Source: UBA6059 sp040222235
GTDB taxonomy: Bacteria > Bacteroidota > Bacteroidia > Cytophagales > Cyclobacteriaceae
Assembly: GCA_040222235.1 (NCBI GenBank)
Contig: JAVKDO010000147.1
Span: forward strand, 1-64,000
Length of the DNA stretch: 64,000 bases
Direction: 5' to 3'
Shown: positions 1-8,638 of the stretch, one piece after another
Position numbering within the stretch: the first letter of the stretch is position 1
Layout of the letters: every line of letters begins with the position of its first letter
The notes under the pieces: generated by a model
Told to the model about the DNA's origin: nothing
What the model saw: the letters and a program-made list of their open reading frames with translations, nothing else
Databases searched by the model: none
Position numbers and translations under genes: made by a program

Positions 1-60
1 AACTCTTCACATCGCATCGACCTAAAAGGAGAATCCATGAGAAAACTTAAAGAAATTTGA
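1..60 (+). CDS. 3' end of an unidentified gene (partial)
   Basis: Frame 1 is open from the window edge to a TGA at 58-60, giving 19 residues ending in MRKLKEI. The stretch is too short to identify and could be chance. It is listed because it reads in the same direction as the sulfotransferase at 275 and may be the tail of the preceding surface-polysaccharide gene. Confidence 0.3.
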   Translation, partial: NSSHRIDLKGESMRKLKEI

Positions 61-274
61 TAAATTAATACCAATTTACGCCTTCCTCAGAGTGGCACCA
101 TACCACCGAAATCACTGGCACGGTTAGACCGATATAACCACTCAGTATTGAATTTATGTTATGACTAAGCCAGAGGCTGTGTTATTAAAACATTTTCTGT
201 CGCCTCTTGAATTACATGAAAGTAGAAGATATGTGTCGCTTAGATAAAGAATTAGAAGAAGGATTAACCAATAT

Positions 275-958
275 ATGATAGTATGGATATGTAGCTTCCC
301 AAGAAGTGGGCGAAAGTGGTTAAGACAAATTCTTGGAGACAACTTTCGCATTGAAGAGGATTGTATTTTTAACGTTAATAGGAGTAGCAACATGGATTTC
401 AATTTGCTTAGAAATGATCCAGAGCTGAACTTTTGTATGACGCATCTCCGAGCACATGAGTTGGATATTAACAAAGGCGACAAGGTTTTATTTCCGGTAA
501 GACACCCTTTCAATGTCCTCTATTCCTCGCTTAACTGGCTTAAAAAAAAGCATGGTCTGGATGTTTCGGAAAAAGATCTGCTGCTCTCGGACAGTTCGAT
601 ATTCTGTCAAGAGACACAATGGAATTATAGAGATTATATGAATAGCTGGTCGCCAATCTTACTTAATAGCCGTTTACAAGTTCTTATTTTAAAATATGAA
701 GATAGATCTAGGGTATTTAAGAAAGAGATTAATAAAATTTCAAATTTTTTAAATGTAGAGCCTAAAAACTTCAATAGGCTCGAACTAAACACGGTAATTA
801 GTATAGCTCAAGAGGCTAAAGAAGAACTCTACACACGGTATTATCAATATAGTCTAGGTGAGAAAAATAAAATAGACGAATTATCCGAAGATTTTAAAAG
901 AAAGTTCAATCTTCAGATGAGGGATTATTACATCCTATTCAACTACAACTCTGTCTAG
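275..958 (+). CDS. Sulfotransferase family protein
   Basis: The 227-residue cytoplasmic protein looks like a PAPS-dependent sulfotransferase. The N-terminal CSFPRSGRKWLRQIL (about residues 6-20) matches the 5'-phosphosulfate-binding loop of the family, and FPVRHPFNVLYSSLNWLK near residue 75 matches the 3'-phosphate-binding strand and helix with its conserved Arg and Ser. The length is short but normal for bacterial members. The gene is followed tail to tail by a polysaccharide-type ABC exporter, so a surface glycan or glycolipid is a likely acceptor; this is inferred from position only. It is more A/T-rich than the genes to its right, as acquired surface-glycan genes often are. The substrate is unknown. 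Confidence 0.8.
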   Translation: MIVWICSFPRSGRKWLRQILGDNFRIEEDCIFNVNRSSNMDFNLLRNDPELNFCMTHLRAHELDINKGDKVLFPVRHPFNVLYSSLNWLKKKHGLDVSEKDLLLSDSSIFCQETQWNYRDYMNSWSPILLNSRLQVLILKYEDRSRVFKKEINKISNFLNVEPKNFNRLELNTVISIAQEAKEELYTRYYQYSLGEKNKIDELSEDFKRKFNLQMRDYYILFNYNSV

Positions 959-1004
959 TCAGATTGCGTGAGTGTTTTCGTTAAGGGAGTGTTACAATTT
1001 AAAG

Positions 1005-1760
1005 CTAACGCCTATAGTCTTTGTAGGCTTCAATTACTAGAGCTGGGATGTCAAGCATTTCAACTGTTCCTTTATCTAGCCACAGTACTCGATCACAATG
1101 CTGTTCGATTATTGACAATGAATGACTAACAATAATCAATGTCTTGTTTTGAAGAATTCTCTCCTCAAATACTTTATCGGACTTCACTTTGAATCGTGCA
1201 TCTCCACCTCCTCCAAAGAATTCATCTAACAATATGATATCTGGTTCCATATACATGGCAGAAGCAAAGGCCAGCCTTGACTTCATACCTTTAGATAGAT
1301 GTTTGATAGGCAAACCTTCATACTCTTCCAGTTCAGCAAACTCTATAATTTCCCGATATCTTTCTTCCGCTGTTGCTTTGGGTAGACCCATAAGACTACT
1401 ATTAAGCATAACATTTTGTTTAGCGTTCATCTCGTTATCAAAGCCAACACCAGTCTCTAATTTCATTATTTTACCATGAGTGGAAATCGAACCTTTATCA
1501 GATTTTAGTGCACCCATTATCAGGTTGATGATCGTAGATTTTCCACTGCCATTCCTTCCAATAATGCCAAGCTTCTCATTTTTGTGAACTTCGAAACTGA
1601 CATTGGATAACGCATTTATTTTCCGTCTTTTAAAATGATTTTTTCCTTTAAGAAATATATCCTTAATGGCTAATGAGCTGGTCGAAAGTACTGAATAGGA
1701 CTTGGAGACGTTGCGTACTTCTATAACTACATTATTCATGCACATATTAAAGGCGCTCAA
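1005..1760 (-). CDS. ABC transporter ATPase, polysaccharide export (KpsT/Wzt/TagH type)
   Basis: The nucleotide-binding subunit of an ABC-2 exporter for capsule, O-antigen or teichoic-acid-like polymers. Walker A is GRNGSGKST, the signature is the LSKGM variant typical of KpsT/TagH proteins rather than LSGGQ, Walker B is IILLDEFF, and the H-loop is IIVSHS. It has 251 residues from the first ATG. The ATG at 1739 (MNNVVIEVRNVSKSY) fits the family N-terminus better and would leave 7 nt after the permease stop instead of a 14-nt overlap. There is no C-terminal glycan-recognition domain of the Wzt type. It is transcribed downstream of its permease, and the two form one export unit. Confidence 0.88.
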   Translation of the reverse strand: MSAFNMCMNNVVIEVRNVSKSYSVLSTSSLAIKDIFLKGKNHFKRRKINALSNVSFEVHKNEKLGIIGRNGSGKSTIINLIMGALKSDKGSISTHGKIMKLETGVGFDNEMNAKQNVMLNSSLMGLPKATAEERYREIIEFAELEEYEGLPIKHLSKGMKSRLAFASAMYMEPDIILLDEFFGGGGDARFKVKSDKVFEERILQNKTLIIVSHSLSIIEQHCDRVLWLDKGTVEMLDIPALVIEAYKDYRR

Positions 1761-2544
1761 GTGCTTGAAAATAATTTCTACGAAAAAGTGCGAGCCCGAT
1801 GATTAGTAGGGCAATTGCATAAAGTGTGCTGTAAACATAATCATTCCAGTCGGGACTGGCTGAGTATAGCATGACATTGCGAATATTTGATATAATTGCT
1901 AAGAACGGATTGATATACCTGAGAGGGGGGAAGGCTTGTATGAAAATCTCTGAACGTCCAAATACTCCGGAAGTCCACATACCAAACATCGCAACCATTG
2001 ACCATATCTGCTCTATGTCTTGAAAATATATATTGAGCACTGCCAGTATAAGCGACACACCTAGACATAATATAAATATTGTAAAAAGAAGTAAAGGCAT
2101 ATAGACTACCTGCCAGGAGTAACTGGTACCCATGACTAAAGAAGCCACCACATAAATTATTAGTGCCAAACCGAATCCGGCAAAGGCAGTAAGTACATTG
2201 GAAATAAAAAAGTCTACGGGATTTACCTGTATTGTCTTAATCAAAAATGCTTTTGACTTAAGTACTGCCATCGACCTATTGGTAGATTCTGAAAAGACCA
2301 TCCAAGTGATTAGACCGAGGAAAATAACCAAAGCGTAGTTTTCCTCACGGGCTCCAAAAACTCCTGTGAAGATGAAGTAATATACGGTCAGTTGAAAAAT
2401 GGGCTTGATGAGTGCCCAAATCATGCCAAAATGGCTACCATGGTAGCGTTTGGTGTAATCATATCTAGCCAACGTCAGTATGCGCTCAAGGCGTGGACCT
2501 TTGAAAGCTAGAGCAATTTGTCTTGATAAATTGGGTGTACTCAA
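1747..2544 (-). CDS. ABC-2 transporter permease, polysaccharide export (KpsM/TagG type)
   Basis: This 265-residue inner-membrane protein has about six hydrophobic segments. Its N-terminal region (YTKRYHGSHFGMIWALIKPI) is the amphipathic entry typical of KpsM, Wzm and TagG permeases, and the segment around FIQAFPPLRYINPFLAIISN is also characteristic. It pairs with the ATPase encoded immediately downstream to move a lipid-linked glycan across the inner membrane. The neighbouring sulfotransferase suggests a sulfated surface polymer, which remains a guess. About 90 nt separate its start from the stop of the crotonase gene upstream, and that gap holds a 6-bp hairpin at 2606-2620. Confidence 0.87.
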   Translation of the reverse strand: MSTPNLSRQIALAFKGPRLERILTLARYDYTKRYHGSHFGMIWALIKPIFQLTVYYFIFTGVFGAREENYALVIFLGLITWMVFSESTNRSMAVLKSKAFLIKTIQVNPVDFFISNVLTAFAGFGLALIIYVVASLVMGTSYSWQVVYMPLLLFTIFILCLGVSLILAVLNIYFQDIEQIWSMVAMFGMWTSGVFGRSEIFIQAFPPLRYINPFLAIISNIRNVMLYSASPDWNDYVYSTLYAIALLIIGLALFRRNYFQALERL

Positions 2545-2637
2545 TTAATTCTTTAATCAGTGTTGAACTTGGTTTATTGCAGAATTGTAACTTTAATTTT
2601 GAAATAAGACGAAACGTCTTTAATGTTCAAATCTTAG

Positions 2638-3411
2638 CTACCACTCTATTCTCTCCTTATTTAAAAACGCTCCAATCCCTTTCATACAATCCTCAGAGCC
2701 ACGAGCTTCAGCATTGAGTTCCGCAGCTTTAGTCAGCGCTTGATCTAAAGTTAACTCTGGTAAGTCGGATAGTAGTTGCTTGGTCAAAGCCATGCTCTGT
2801 CCAGAGTTCTGGGTGATCAGCTTCTCCGCCAGGTCAGCAACGGCCTGGTCTAGCTCTTCTGGTGGCACAACCCTGTTGACAAGCCTGATAGACGCTACAT
2901 CCTCCGCTGAGTAGAGATCTCCGGTCAGGAGTAACTCCCGCGCTTTACTTTCTCCGATCTTCCTTATCAGAAAAATGGAGACTAGCGCGGGGATAAAGCC
3001 GATCCTCACCTCGGTGTACCCAAACTTTGCTTCCGGGACCGTGATCACAAAATCACAAATTGCCGCCAATCCACACCCGCCCGCGATGGCATGGCCTTGG
3101 ACTTTGGCAATTACAGGTTTCGGATGTCTGTAGATCATCTCAAAGAGCTCCCGCAGGTGATTGGAGTCTTCCAGATTTTCTTCGTAAGTATTCTTCTGGA
3201 GCTGCTCGATGTATGCAAGGTCAGCACCAGCGGAAAAGACCTTTCCTTCAGCCTGGAGGATGATGACTTTGGTCGAGGCATCATCCTGAGCAGTTCTAAA
3301 AGCCGTCTTAAGTTCACTCACCAACTCATAGGAGAGCGCATTGCGCTTCTCGGGTCGGTTAAGCGTGATCAACTGGATACGACCAGTCATATGGGTACTG
3401 ATTAATGCCAT
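2638..3411 (-). CDS. Enoyl-CoA hydratase/isomerase (crotonase) family protein, methylglutaconyl-CoA hydratase-like
   Basis: The 257-residue crotonase-fold enzyme acts on acyl-CoA thioesters in the cytoplasm. The family start NRPEKRNALSYELVSEL, the oxyanion-hole segments FSAGADL and HAIAGGCGLA, and the catalytic-loop region YTEVRIGFIPA are all clear. Of the two crotonase glutamates, the equivalent of rat Glu164 is present (E134) but that of Glu144 is Gly (G114). This pattern fits LiuC-like methylglutaconyl-CoA hydratases or isomerase-type members better than canonical enoyl-CoA hydratase. No leucine-degradation genes lie nearby. It is divergent from the DoxX gene across a 179-nt region containing nested palindromes. 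Confidence 0.85.
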   Translation of the reverse strand: MALISTHMTGRIQLITLNRPEKRNALSYELVSELKTAFRTAQDDASTKVIILQAEGKVFSAGADLAYIEQLQKNTYEENLEDSNHLRELFEMIYRHPKPVIAKVQGHAIAGGCGLAAICDFVITVPEAKFGYTEVRIGFIPALVSIFLIRKIGESKARELLLTGDLYSAEDVASIRLVNRVVPPEELDQAVADLAEKLITQNSGQSMALTKQLLSDLPELTLDQALTKAAELNAEARGSEDCMKGIGAFLNKERIEW

Positions 3412-3485
3412 GCGTCAAAGATAGCTAATCGAGCTGCTTTGTGTAGGGCTGATAGACCAAATGGAGATCAATCAAAAAAGGTCTT

Positions 3486-3553
3486 CTTCTAGACAATTAT
3501 TCAAAGCTTGCCTCAATTATTTAGTATATGTTGCAACATATAATGTCTAGAAG
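3486..3553. promoter_or_regulatory. Nested inverted repeats in the crotonase/doxX divergent promoter region
   Basis: An 18-bp perfect palindrome (TATATGTTGCAACATATA, 3525-3542) lies inside a second 10-bp inverted repeat, CTTCTAGACA at 3486-3495 and TGTCTAGAAG at 3544-3553. The position 48 nt upstream of the DoxX start and between divergent genes suits an operator for a dimeric regulator such as MarR or TetR. No regulator gene adjoins it, so the binding protein is unknown. Confidence 0.5.
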
Positions 3554-3590
3554 GGTATAACCAAGAACTTAACTAAATCAAACGACTATT

Positions 3591-3950
3591 ATGAACAAAC
3601 TTAAAATTGGCTACTATGTAGTGACCGGATTGCTATCATTGATGCTGCTTTATTCTGTGATCGGCATGTACTTTTTGCAGACGGAAATGGTGCAGGGATT
3701 CTTTACTTCGCTCGGCTATCCTTCCTATCTGGTTATTCCCTTGGGTATAGCCAAATTGGCTGGTATAGCTACGCTACTTTCGCGCTTCAATCCCCGTGTG
3801 GTAGAATGGGCCTACACAGGATTTTTCATCAATTTTTCGCTGGCAGCTACTGCTCACCTCAGTGTAGGTGATGGAGAGGCAGGAGGAGCCATAGCCGCCT
3901 TGGTCCTATTAGTCATCTCTTATATACTGGGCACACGATCTTTTGAATAG
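3591..3950 (+). CDS. DoxX-like family membrane protein
   Basis: This is a four-helix inner-membrane protein of 119 residues with the DoxX/DoxD-like layout: a first helix at residues 5-27, a short extracytoplasmic loop with aromatic residues, helices around 45-62 and 70-90, and a last helix ending in ILGTRSFE. The motif LGIAKLAGIATLL in helix 2 is typical of the DoxX_2 group. Proteins of this family are linked to quinone or thiol redox stress, but the biochemical role is not established. It is monocistronic: nested palindromes lie upstream and an intrinsic terminator follows 24 nt after the stop. Confidence 0.8.
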   Translation: MNKLKIGYYVVTGLLSLMLLYSVIGMYFLQTEMVQGFFTSLGYPSYLVIPLGIAKLAGIATLLSRFNPRVVEWAYTGFFINFSLAATAHLSVGDGEAGGAIAALVLLVISYILGTRSFE

Positions 3951-3974
3951 AGAGCGACCTGAGTAATAATTTCA

Positions 3975-4006
3975 AAAGCGAGTTTCTTCCGAAATTCGCT
4001 TTTTTT
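3975..4006 (+). terminator. Rho-independent terminator of the doxX gene
   Basis: The stem AAAGCGAGTTTC pairs with GAAATTCGCTTT around a TTCC loop, and seven T residues follow. It lies 24 nt after the DoxX stop codon. Confidence 0.85.
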
Positions 4007-4135
4007 ATTTCGACTAATTCAGTTAGAGATTCATATTTGGTGATTCAGTGGGGTCTTTCGGTGGTTCGCCTACTTTAAGAAAGATAATTCGGCTCGATTG
4101 TCTACTTTCATCATAACCAACCGTCATTAGGTCAT

Positions 4136-5224
4136 ATGAAAAATAAAGAGAGGACCATGATCAAGTTAAGGCGGCTTTTGATACTTATCATAGCCTGGCT
4201 AGTGATAGGAGCTATCGTGACAGTATATGATTATTTTCTATTGCAGTCCAGATTCACCGATGGCCTGACCGGCTGGTACGGTTTGTCCTCCAGTTTTGTC
4301 TTTAACGTCATGGCGGCCCTTACGGGTGGTACACTGGGCGGCATTTTCTTGATTTTCTATGTCAATGACAAATGGCGCGATAAGCCCTACGGCTTCAATA
4401 TCCTAGCGGTGACTATCAGCTTCATTCTGATCTTTAGCCTTATTACGGTACTCTCTGGCCTGGTCGTTGCGATTTTTGTTGCGGGCCATTCTTTTGGTAC
4501 CCCAATGTTCGCCGACGAGTTTATCGCACATATCTACGACCCGTTGCATCTTAAGAACATGATCATCTGGTCAATCGTAGTGGCGCTATCGCAATTTGTA
4601 ATTATGATCAATGACAAGTTCGGTCAGGGAGTACTTTACCACTTTCTTTCCGGTAGGTATCATCAGCCGCGCACCGAAGAGCGGGTCTTCATGTTCGCTG
4701 ATATCAAAGGCTCTACGAGTATAGCTGAGCGCCTTGGTAACCAACAGTATCACAATTTACTCAAGGACTTTTTTGCAGATATCACCAACGCGATCATCGA
4801 AAACAAAGGTGAGGTCTATCAGTATGTCGGAGACGAAGTGGTGATCTCATGGCCCAAGGCCGATGGTATACAAGATGCCAACTGTGTCCGATGCTATGTA
4901 GATATGCTGGCATCTATCGATGAAAAGCGAGACACATACTTGCGGAAGTATGGTGTCGTACCCGAATTCAAAGCTGGCCTACACTATGGTGAGGTCATGG
5001 CGGGTGAGGTTGGCGTGATCAAGCGAGATCTGACTTTTTCTGGAGATGTACTCAATACCACCTCTCGTATCCAAGAGGCTTGTAAAAACTATGAGGTCAA
5101 CTTACTGGCATCAGATCAACTACTTGATCAGTTACGTGACCGAGCTGGATATGTCTTCCGGCACATTGGTGAGATCAACCTGCGAGGGAAGAGTAAGTTG
5201 GTCGGACTATCCACATTCGTCTGA
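4136..5224 (+). CDS. Membrane-anchored class III adenylate/guanylate cyclase
   Basis: This 362-residue protein makes a cyclic nucleotide from ATP or GTP. Four hydrophobic segments occupy roughly residues 10-160, and a class III cyclase domain follows from residue 180. FMFADIKGSTSIAERLG carries the first metal-binding Asp, and GEVYQYVGDEVVISWP the second. FKAGLHYGEVMAGEVGVIKR, GDVLNTTSRIQE and LRGKSKLVGL are typical of bacterial class III cyclases. The residues that choose between ATP and GTP cannot be assigned with certainty by eye. The start is the first of two nearby ATGs (4136 and 4157). It stands alone between a terminator-isolated gene and the nifJ operon, and no cNMP effector gene is in the window. 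Confidence 0.85.
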   Translation: MKNKERTMIKLRRLLILIIAWLVIGAIVTVYDYFLLQSRFTDGLTGWYGLSSSFVFNVMAALTGGTLGGIFLIFYVNDKWRDKPYGFNILAVTISFILIFSLITVLSGLVVAIFVAGHSFGTPMFADEFIAHIYDPLHLKNMIIWSIVVALSQFVIMINDKFGQGVLYHFLSGRYHQPRTEERVFMFADIKGSTSIAERLGNQQYHNLLKDFFADITNAIIENKGEVYQYVGDEVVISWPKADGIQDANCVRCYVDMLASIDEKRDTYLRKYGVVPEFKAGLHYGEVMAGEVGVIKRDLTFSGDVLNTTSRIQEACKNYEVNLLASDQLLDQLRDRAGYVFRHIGEINLRGKSKLVGLSTFV

Positions 5225-5365
5225 TAGATCGAGCGTAGCGAGAAGCAGCAATCAAAACTACCATCGATCTTAAGCCGACCTGATCAATATCATAATGGAA
5301 CTTGACAAAGCCCACGGTATCTGAGTTGATCGTGGATGTACTTTGGATGACTAAACACAGCGTCC

Positions 5366-8300
5366 ATGAGTACTTCAAAAAAACACATCAATACCGACGG
5401 CAATACGGCCGCCTCCAACATCGCATATGCTTTTAGCGAGGTAGCTGCGATTTATCCCATCACCCCATCTTCAGATATGGGAGAAAAAGCAGATGCATGG
5501 GCTGCTGCTGGTAAGAAGAACTTATTCGGTCAGAAGGTCGATGTGGTACAGATGCAATCGGAGGGAGGAGCTGCTGGAGCGATCCATGGTGCGCTCACTG
5601 CTGGGGCAATGTCCACCACTTTCACAGCTTCTCAGGGATTACTACTCATGCTCCCCAACATGTACAAGATTGCAGGGGAGATGTTACCTACCGTATTTCA
5701 TGTGTCTGCTCGCTCGCTAGCCTGTCAGGCACTATCTATTTTTGGAGATCACTCAGATGTGATGTCCGCACGTGGTACTGGCTTTGCTGAGCTGTCTTCC
5801 ACCAATGTGCAGGAGGCACAGGATATGGCGGCCATTGCGCACCTAGCAACACTAGAGTCACGCATACCTTTTATCCATTTCTTCGATGGCTTCCGCACCT
5901 CTCACTCTATCCAAAAGATAGAGTCTATCTCTTATGACGAACTTAAGTCAATGCTCGATATGAAATATGTCGAGCGGTTTAGATCAGAAGCGATGAAACC
6001 GGAAGATCCCTACTGCAAAGTGGGAGCTCAAAATCCTGATGTCTATTTCCAGGGACGAGAGACTGTCAATCAGTACTATCAGGCTTGTCCAGATATTGTG
6101 CAGAAGTACATGGATATGTTTAAGGAGAAGACAGGTCGAGGCTATGATCTCTTTGAATACATCGGTGATCCTGAGGCTGAAAGTATAGTTATCGCTATGG
6201 GTTCCTCGATCTCCACGATCAAAGAAACCGTCGATTATATGAACAGGAATGGTGCTAAAGTAGGTGCTATCAATGTGCGGCTTTACAGACCATTCTCGGT
6301 AGAGGCACTCAAGGAGGTGGTGCCAGCCACGGTCAAAAGGATCGCAGTACTTGATAGGACCAAAGAGCCTGGAGCACCTGGTGAGCCGCTTTATCTTGAC
6401 GTTGTGGCTACACTTCGCTCTCGACCAGAAATTGAGATCATTGGCGGTCGATACGGACTCTCTTCCAAGGAATTTACCCCATCGATGATCAAGGCTGTAT
6501 ATGAGCATCTCGATGCTGGTGGTCACCATGATTTTACGGTAGGTATCAACGATGATGTGACACACAGGTCCATCGAAGTGAAGGAGGAGATTGACTCTGA
6601 GCAGGAGGATATCGTGAGATGTAAGTTTTGGGGCTATGGCTCTGACGGCACAGTCTCTGCGAACAAGAATGCGATCAAGATCATTGGTGAGAGTACCGAC
6701 CAGTTCGTGCAGGGTTACTTCCAGTATGATTCCAACAAGTCCGGTGGTTATACCGTATCTCACCTGCGCTTTGGAAAGCAGCCCATCTTATCAGAATACC
6801 TGCTCAACAAGTCCGACTTCATCGCGCTGCATCGACCTCAGTACATAGGTCAGTATGATATACTCGAGGGTATCACTGAGGGTGGTACTTTCTTGATCAA
6901 CACCGGTCAGAAGCCCGAGCGCATCTTTAATCTATTCACTCAGGAGATGCAGCAGACGATCAGAGATAAGAAGTTGAAGGTCTTTGCGATAGACGCTTCG
7001 AAGATCGCCAAGAGTGTTGGTCTCGGCGGGCGTATCAACTCAGTGATGCAGACGGCTTTCTTCAAGCTCTCTGGTGTCCTACCGGAAAAAGAAGCCATCG
7101 AATTGATCAAGAAGTACGTAGAAAAGCAATTCCTCGTCAAAGGCAAGGAGATCGTGGAGATGAACTGGAATGCGATTGATGCATCGGTCGAGGCAATTAT
7201 AGAGGTGCCAATACCAAAGGCAAACGCAGATGAAAAATACGCTCAAATCACAGCCGTAGTGCCGGAAGACGCAGGTGACTTTGCACAACTGGTAATGGAT
7301 CCTGTCCTTCGTCTCAAAGGAGATCGTATACCGGTATCTCTAATGTCTATCAATGGTACGATCCCCTCAGGAACTAAGAAGCTTGAGAAGCGAGGTAGAC
7401 CAGGTAATCCTGCCAAATGGGTTGAGAAGTTACCGTTTGTAGAGCATTGTCAGGTCGATGAGACCTACTTCGAGTACCCAGGCTGCTGCTCAGGCTGTGG
7501 AGAGACACCCTACATCCACCTGGCGACACAGCTCTATGGTGATCGTATGATGATCGCCAATGCGACGGGTTGTTCTTCAATCTACGGTGGCACCTTCCCA
7601 TCCACACCTTATACCACAGATAGTAAGGGTAGGGGACCGGCATGGGCCAATTCACTGTTCGAGGACAATGCAGAGTACGGCTTTGGTATGAGATTGGCGA
7701 TAGACGCAAACCGTGAACAACTCAAATCCAATATAGAGGCTTACATCGAGATGGAGCCTAAGTCAAAATTGGCGGTAGCCTTGAAAGACCGCCTAGCGGA
7801 ATGGAAGTCAGTAACGCCAGAGGCCAAAGATCATGCAGATATGATCAAAGAGCTATTGAAGCAGTACACTAGTAAGGCCAAAGGAGAGGCTAAGCCAGTA
7901 CTTGAAAAGATTACTGAGCTAGAAGATTACCTGGTGGACAAGAGTGTCTGGATCCTCGGTGGAGACGGATGGGCCTATGACATAGGCTTTGGTGGCCTGG
8001 ATCATGTGATGGCATCCAACCGCAATATCAATATCCTCGTCATGGATACGGAGGTTTACTCCAACACCGGTGGACAGTCTTCTAAGGCTACACCGCGTGC
8101 AGCGGTTGCCAAGTTTGCTTCCAATGGTAAGCAGATGGGTAAGAAGAATCTCGGCTTGATGATGACGACCTACGGTAATGCCTATGTTGCCTCTGTCAAT
8201 ATGGGAATGGATCGCGAGCAAGCTGCACTAGCGATAGTGGAAGCAGAGAAGCACAATGGCCCATCGCTGGTGATCGCTTACTCACCTTGTATCGCGCACG

Positions 8301-8638
8301 GCTACAGCCTGCAACACGCCAAAAAGCAGTCTGAAAAGGCTTCTAAGAGTGGCTATTGGCCTTCTTATCGTTACAATCCAGCGCTATCAGCTGAAGGAAA
8401 AGATCCATTTGTCTGGGAATCTCCCGAGCAGGATATGGACTTCAATCAATATGTAGAAGAGGAGATCAGATATCGTACGCTGATGAGGAGTAACCCTGAG
8501 GAGGCAGATCGTCTGATGGAGCTAGCCAAGGAAGATAACGTACGTAGGTTCAATGACCTAAGACATCTCTCTAGCCCCACTGAGCAAGATGCACCTAAAG
8601 AAGAAATACAAACCAAAAAAGCTATTACTGATGATTGA
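5366..8638 (+). CDS. nifJ: Pyruvate:ferredoxin/flavodoxin oxidoreductase (NifJ) lacking the two-cluster ferredoxin domain
   Basis: Single-chain PFOR oxidises pyruvate and CoA to acetyl-CoA and CO2 and passes electrons to ferredoxin or flavodoxin. The usual order is present: the pyruvate-binding N-terminus (AAIYPITPSSDMGE), domain II, the CoA domain, the EKR segment (E674-R676) and the TPP domain with GDGWAYDIGFGG and NTGGQSSKATP. All four proximal-cluster cysteines are visible: C708 and C711 in CCSGCGE, one in NATGCSS and one in AYSPC. The family norm is about 1170-1200 residues, and this protein has 1090. The gap lies between EKR and FEYPGCCSGCGE: only about 30 residues remain where E. coli YdbK has about 130, and all eight cysteines of the two relay clusters are absent. 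It is the first gene of the flavodoxin-Rnf operon. Confidence 0.93.
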   Translation: MSTSKKHINTDGNTAASNIAYAFSEVAAIYPITPSSDMGEKADAWAAAGKKNLFGQKVDVVQMQSEGGAAGAIHGALTAGAMSTTFTASQGLLLMLPNMYKIAGEMLPTVFHVSARSLACQALSIFGDHSDVMSARGTGFAELSSTNVQEAQDMAAIAHLATLESRIPFIHFFDGFRTSHSIQKIESISYDELKSMLDMKYVERFRSEAMKPEDPYCKVGAQNPDVYFQGRETVNQYYQACPDIVQKYMDMFKEKTGRGYDLFEYIGDPEAESIVIAMGSSISTIKETVDYMNRNGAKVGAINVRLYRPFSVEALKEVVPATVKRIAVLDRTKEPGAPGEPLYLDVVATLRSRPEIEIIGGRYGLSSKEFTPSMIKAVYEHLDAGGHHDFTVGINDDVTHRSIEVKEEIDSEQEDIVRCKFWGYGSDGTVSANKNAIKIIGESTDQFVQGYFQYDSNKSGGYTVSHLRFGKQPILSEYLLNKSDFIALHRPQYIGQYDILEGITEGGTFLINTGQKPERIFNLFTQEMQQTIRDKKLKVFAIDASKIAKSVGLGGRINSVMQTAFFKLSGVLPEKEAIELIKKYVEKQFLVKGKEIVEMNWNAIDASVEAIIEVPIPKANADEKYAQITAVVPEDAGDFAQLVMDPVLRLKGDRIPVSLMSINGTIPSGTKKLEKRGRPGNPAKWVEKLPFVEHCQVDETYFEYPGCCSGCGETPYIHLATQLYGDRMMIANATGCSSIYGGTFPSTPYTTDSKGRGPAWANSLFEDNAEYGFGMRLAIDANREQLKSNIEAYIEMEPKSKLAVALKDRLAEWKSVTPEAKDHADMIKELLKQYTSKAKGEAKPVLEKITELEDYLVDKSVWILGGDGWAYDIGFGGLDHVMASNRNINILVMDTEVYSNTGGQSSKATPRAAVAKFASNGKQMGKKNLGLMMTTYGNAYVASVNMGMDREQAALAIVEAEKHNGPSLVIAYSPCIAHGYSLQHAKKQSEKASKSGYWPSYRYNPALSAEGKDPFVWESPEQDMDFNQYVEEEIRYRTLMRSNPEEADRLMELAKEDNVRRFNDLRHLSSPTEQDAPKEEIQTKKAITDD

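Noticed and set aside
161..247. 28-codon ORF on the plus strand before the sulfotransferase gene
   Set aside because: It is too short, has no recognisable motif and no promoter; the 61-274 segment is best treated as intergenic.
154..513. 119-codon ORF on the minus strand
   Set aside because: It overlaps the sulfotransferase gene antisense and its Leu/Ser-rich product has no family features.
5225..5365. Possible promoter of nifJ (TACTTTGG near 5340)
   Set aside because: The match to TAnnTTTG is imperfect and there is no TTG at 19 nt, so it was not listed as a feature.
5984..6763. 259-codon minus-strand ORF inside nifJ
   Set aside because: It is the antisense shadow of a strongly supported gene; length alone is due to codon bias.
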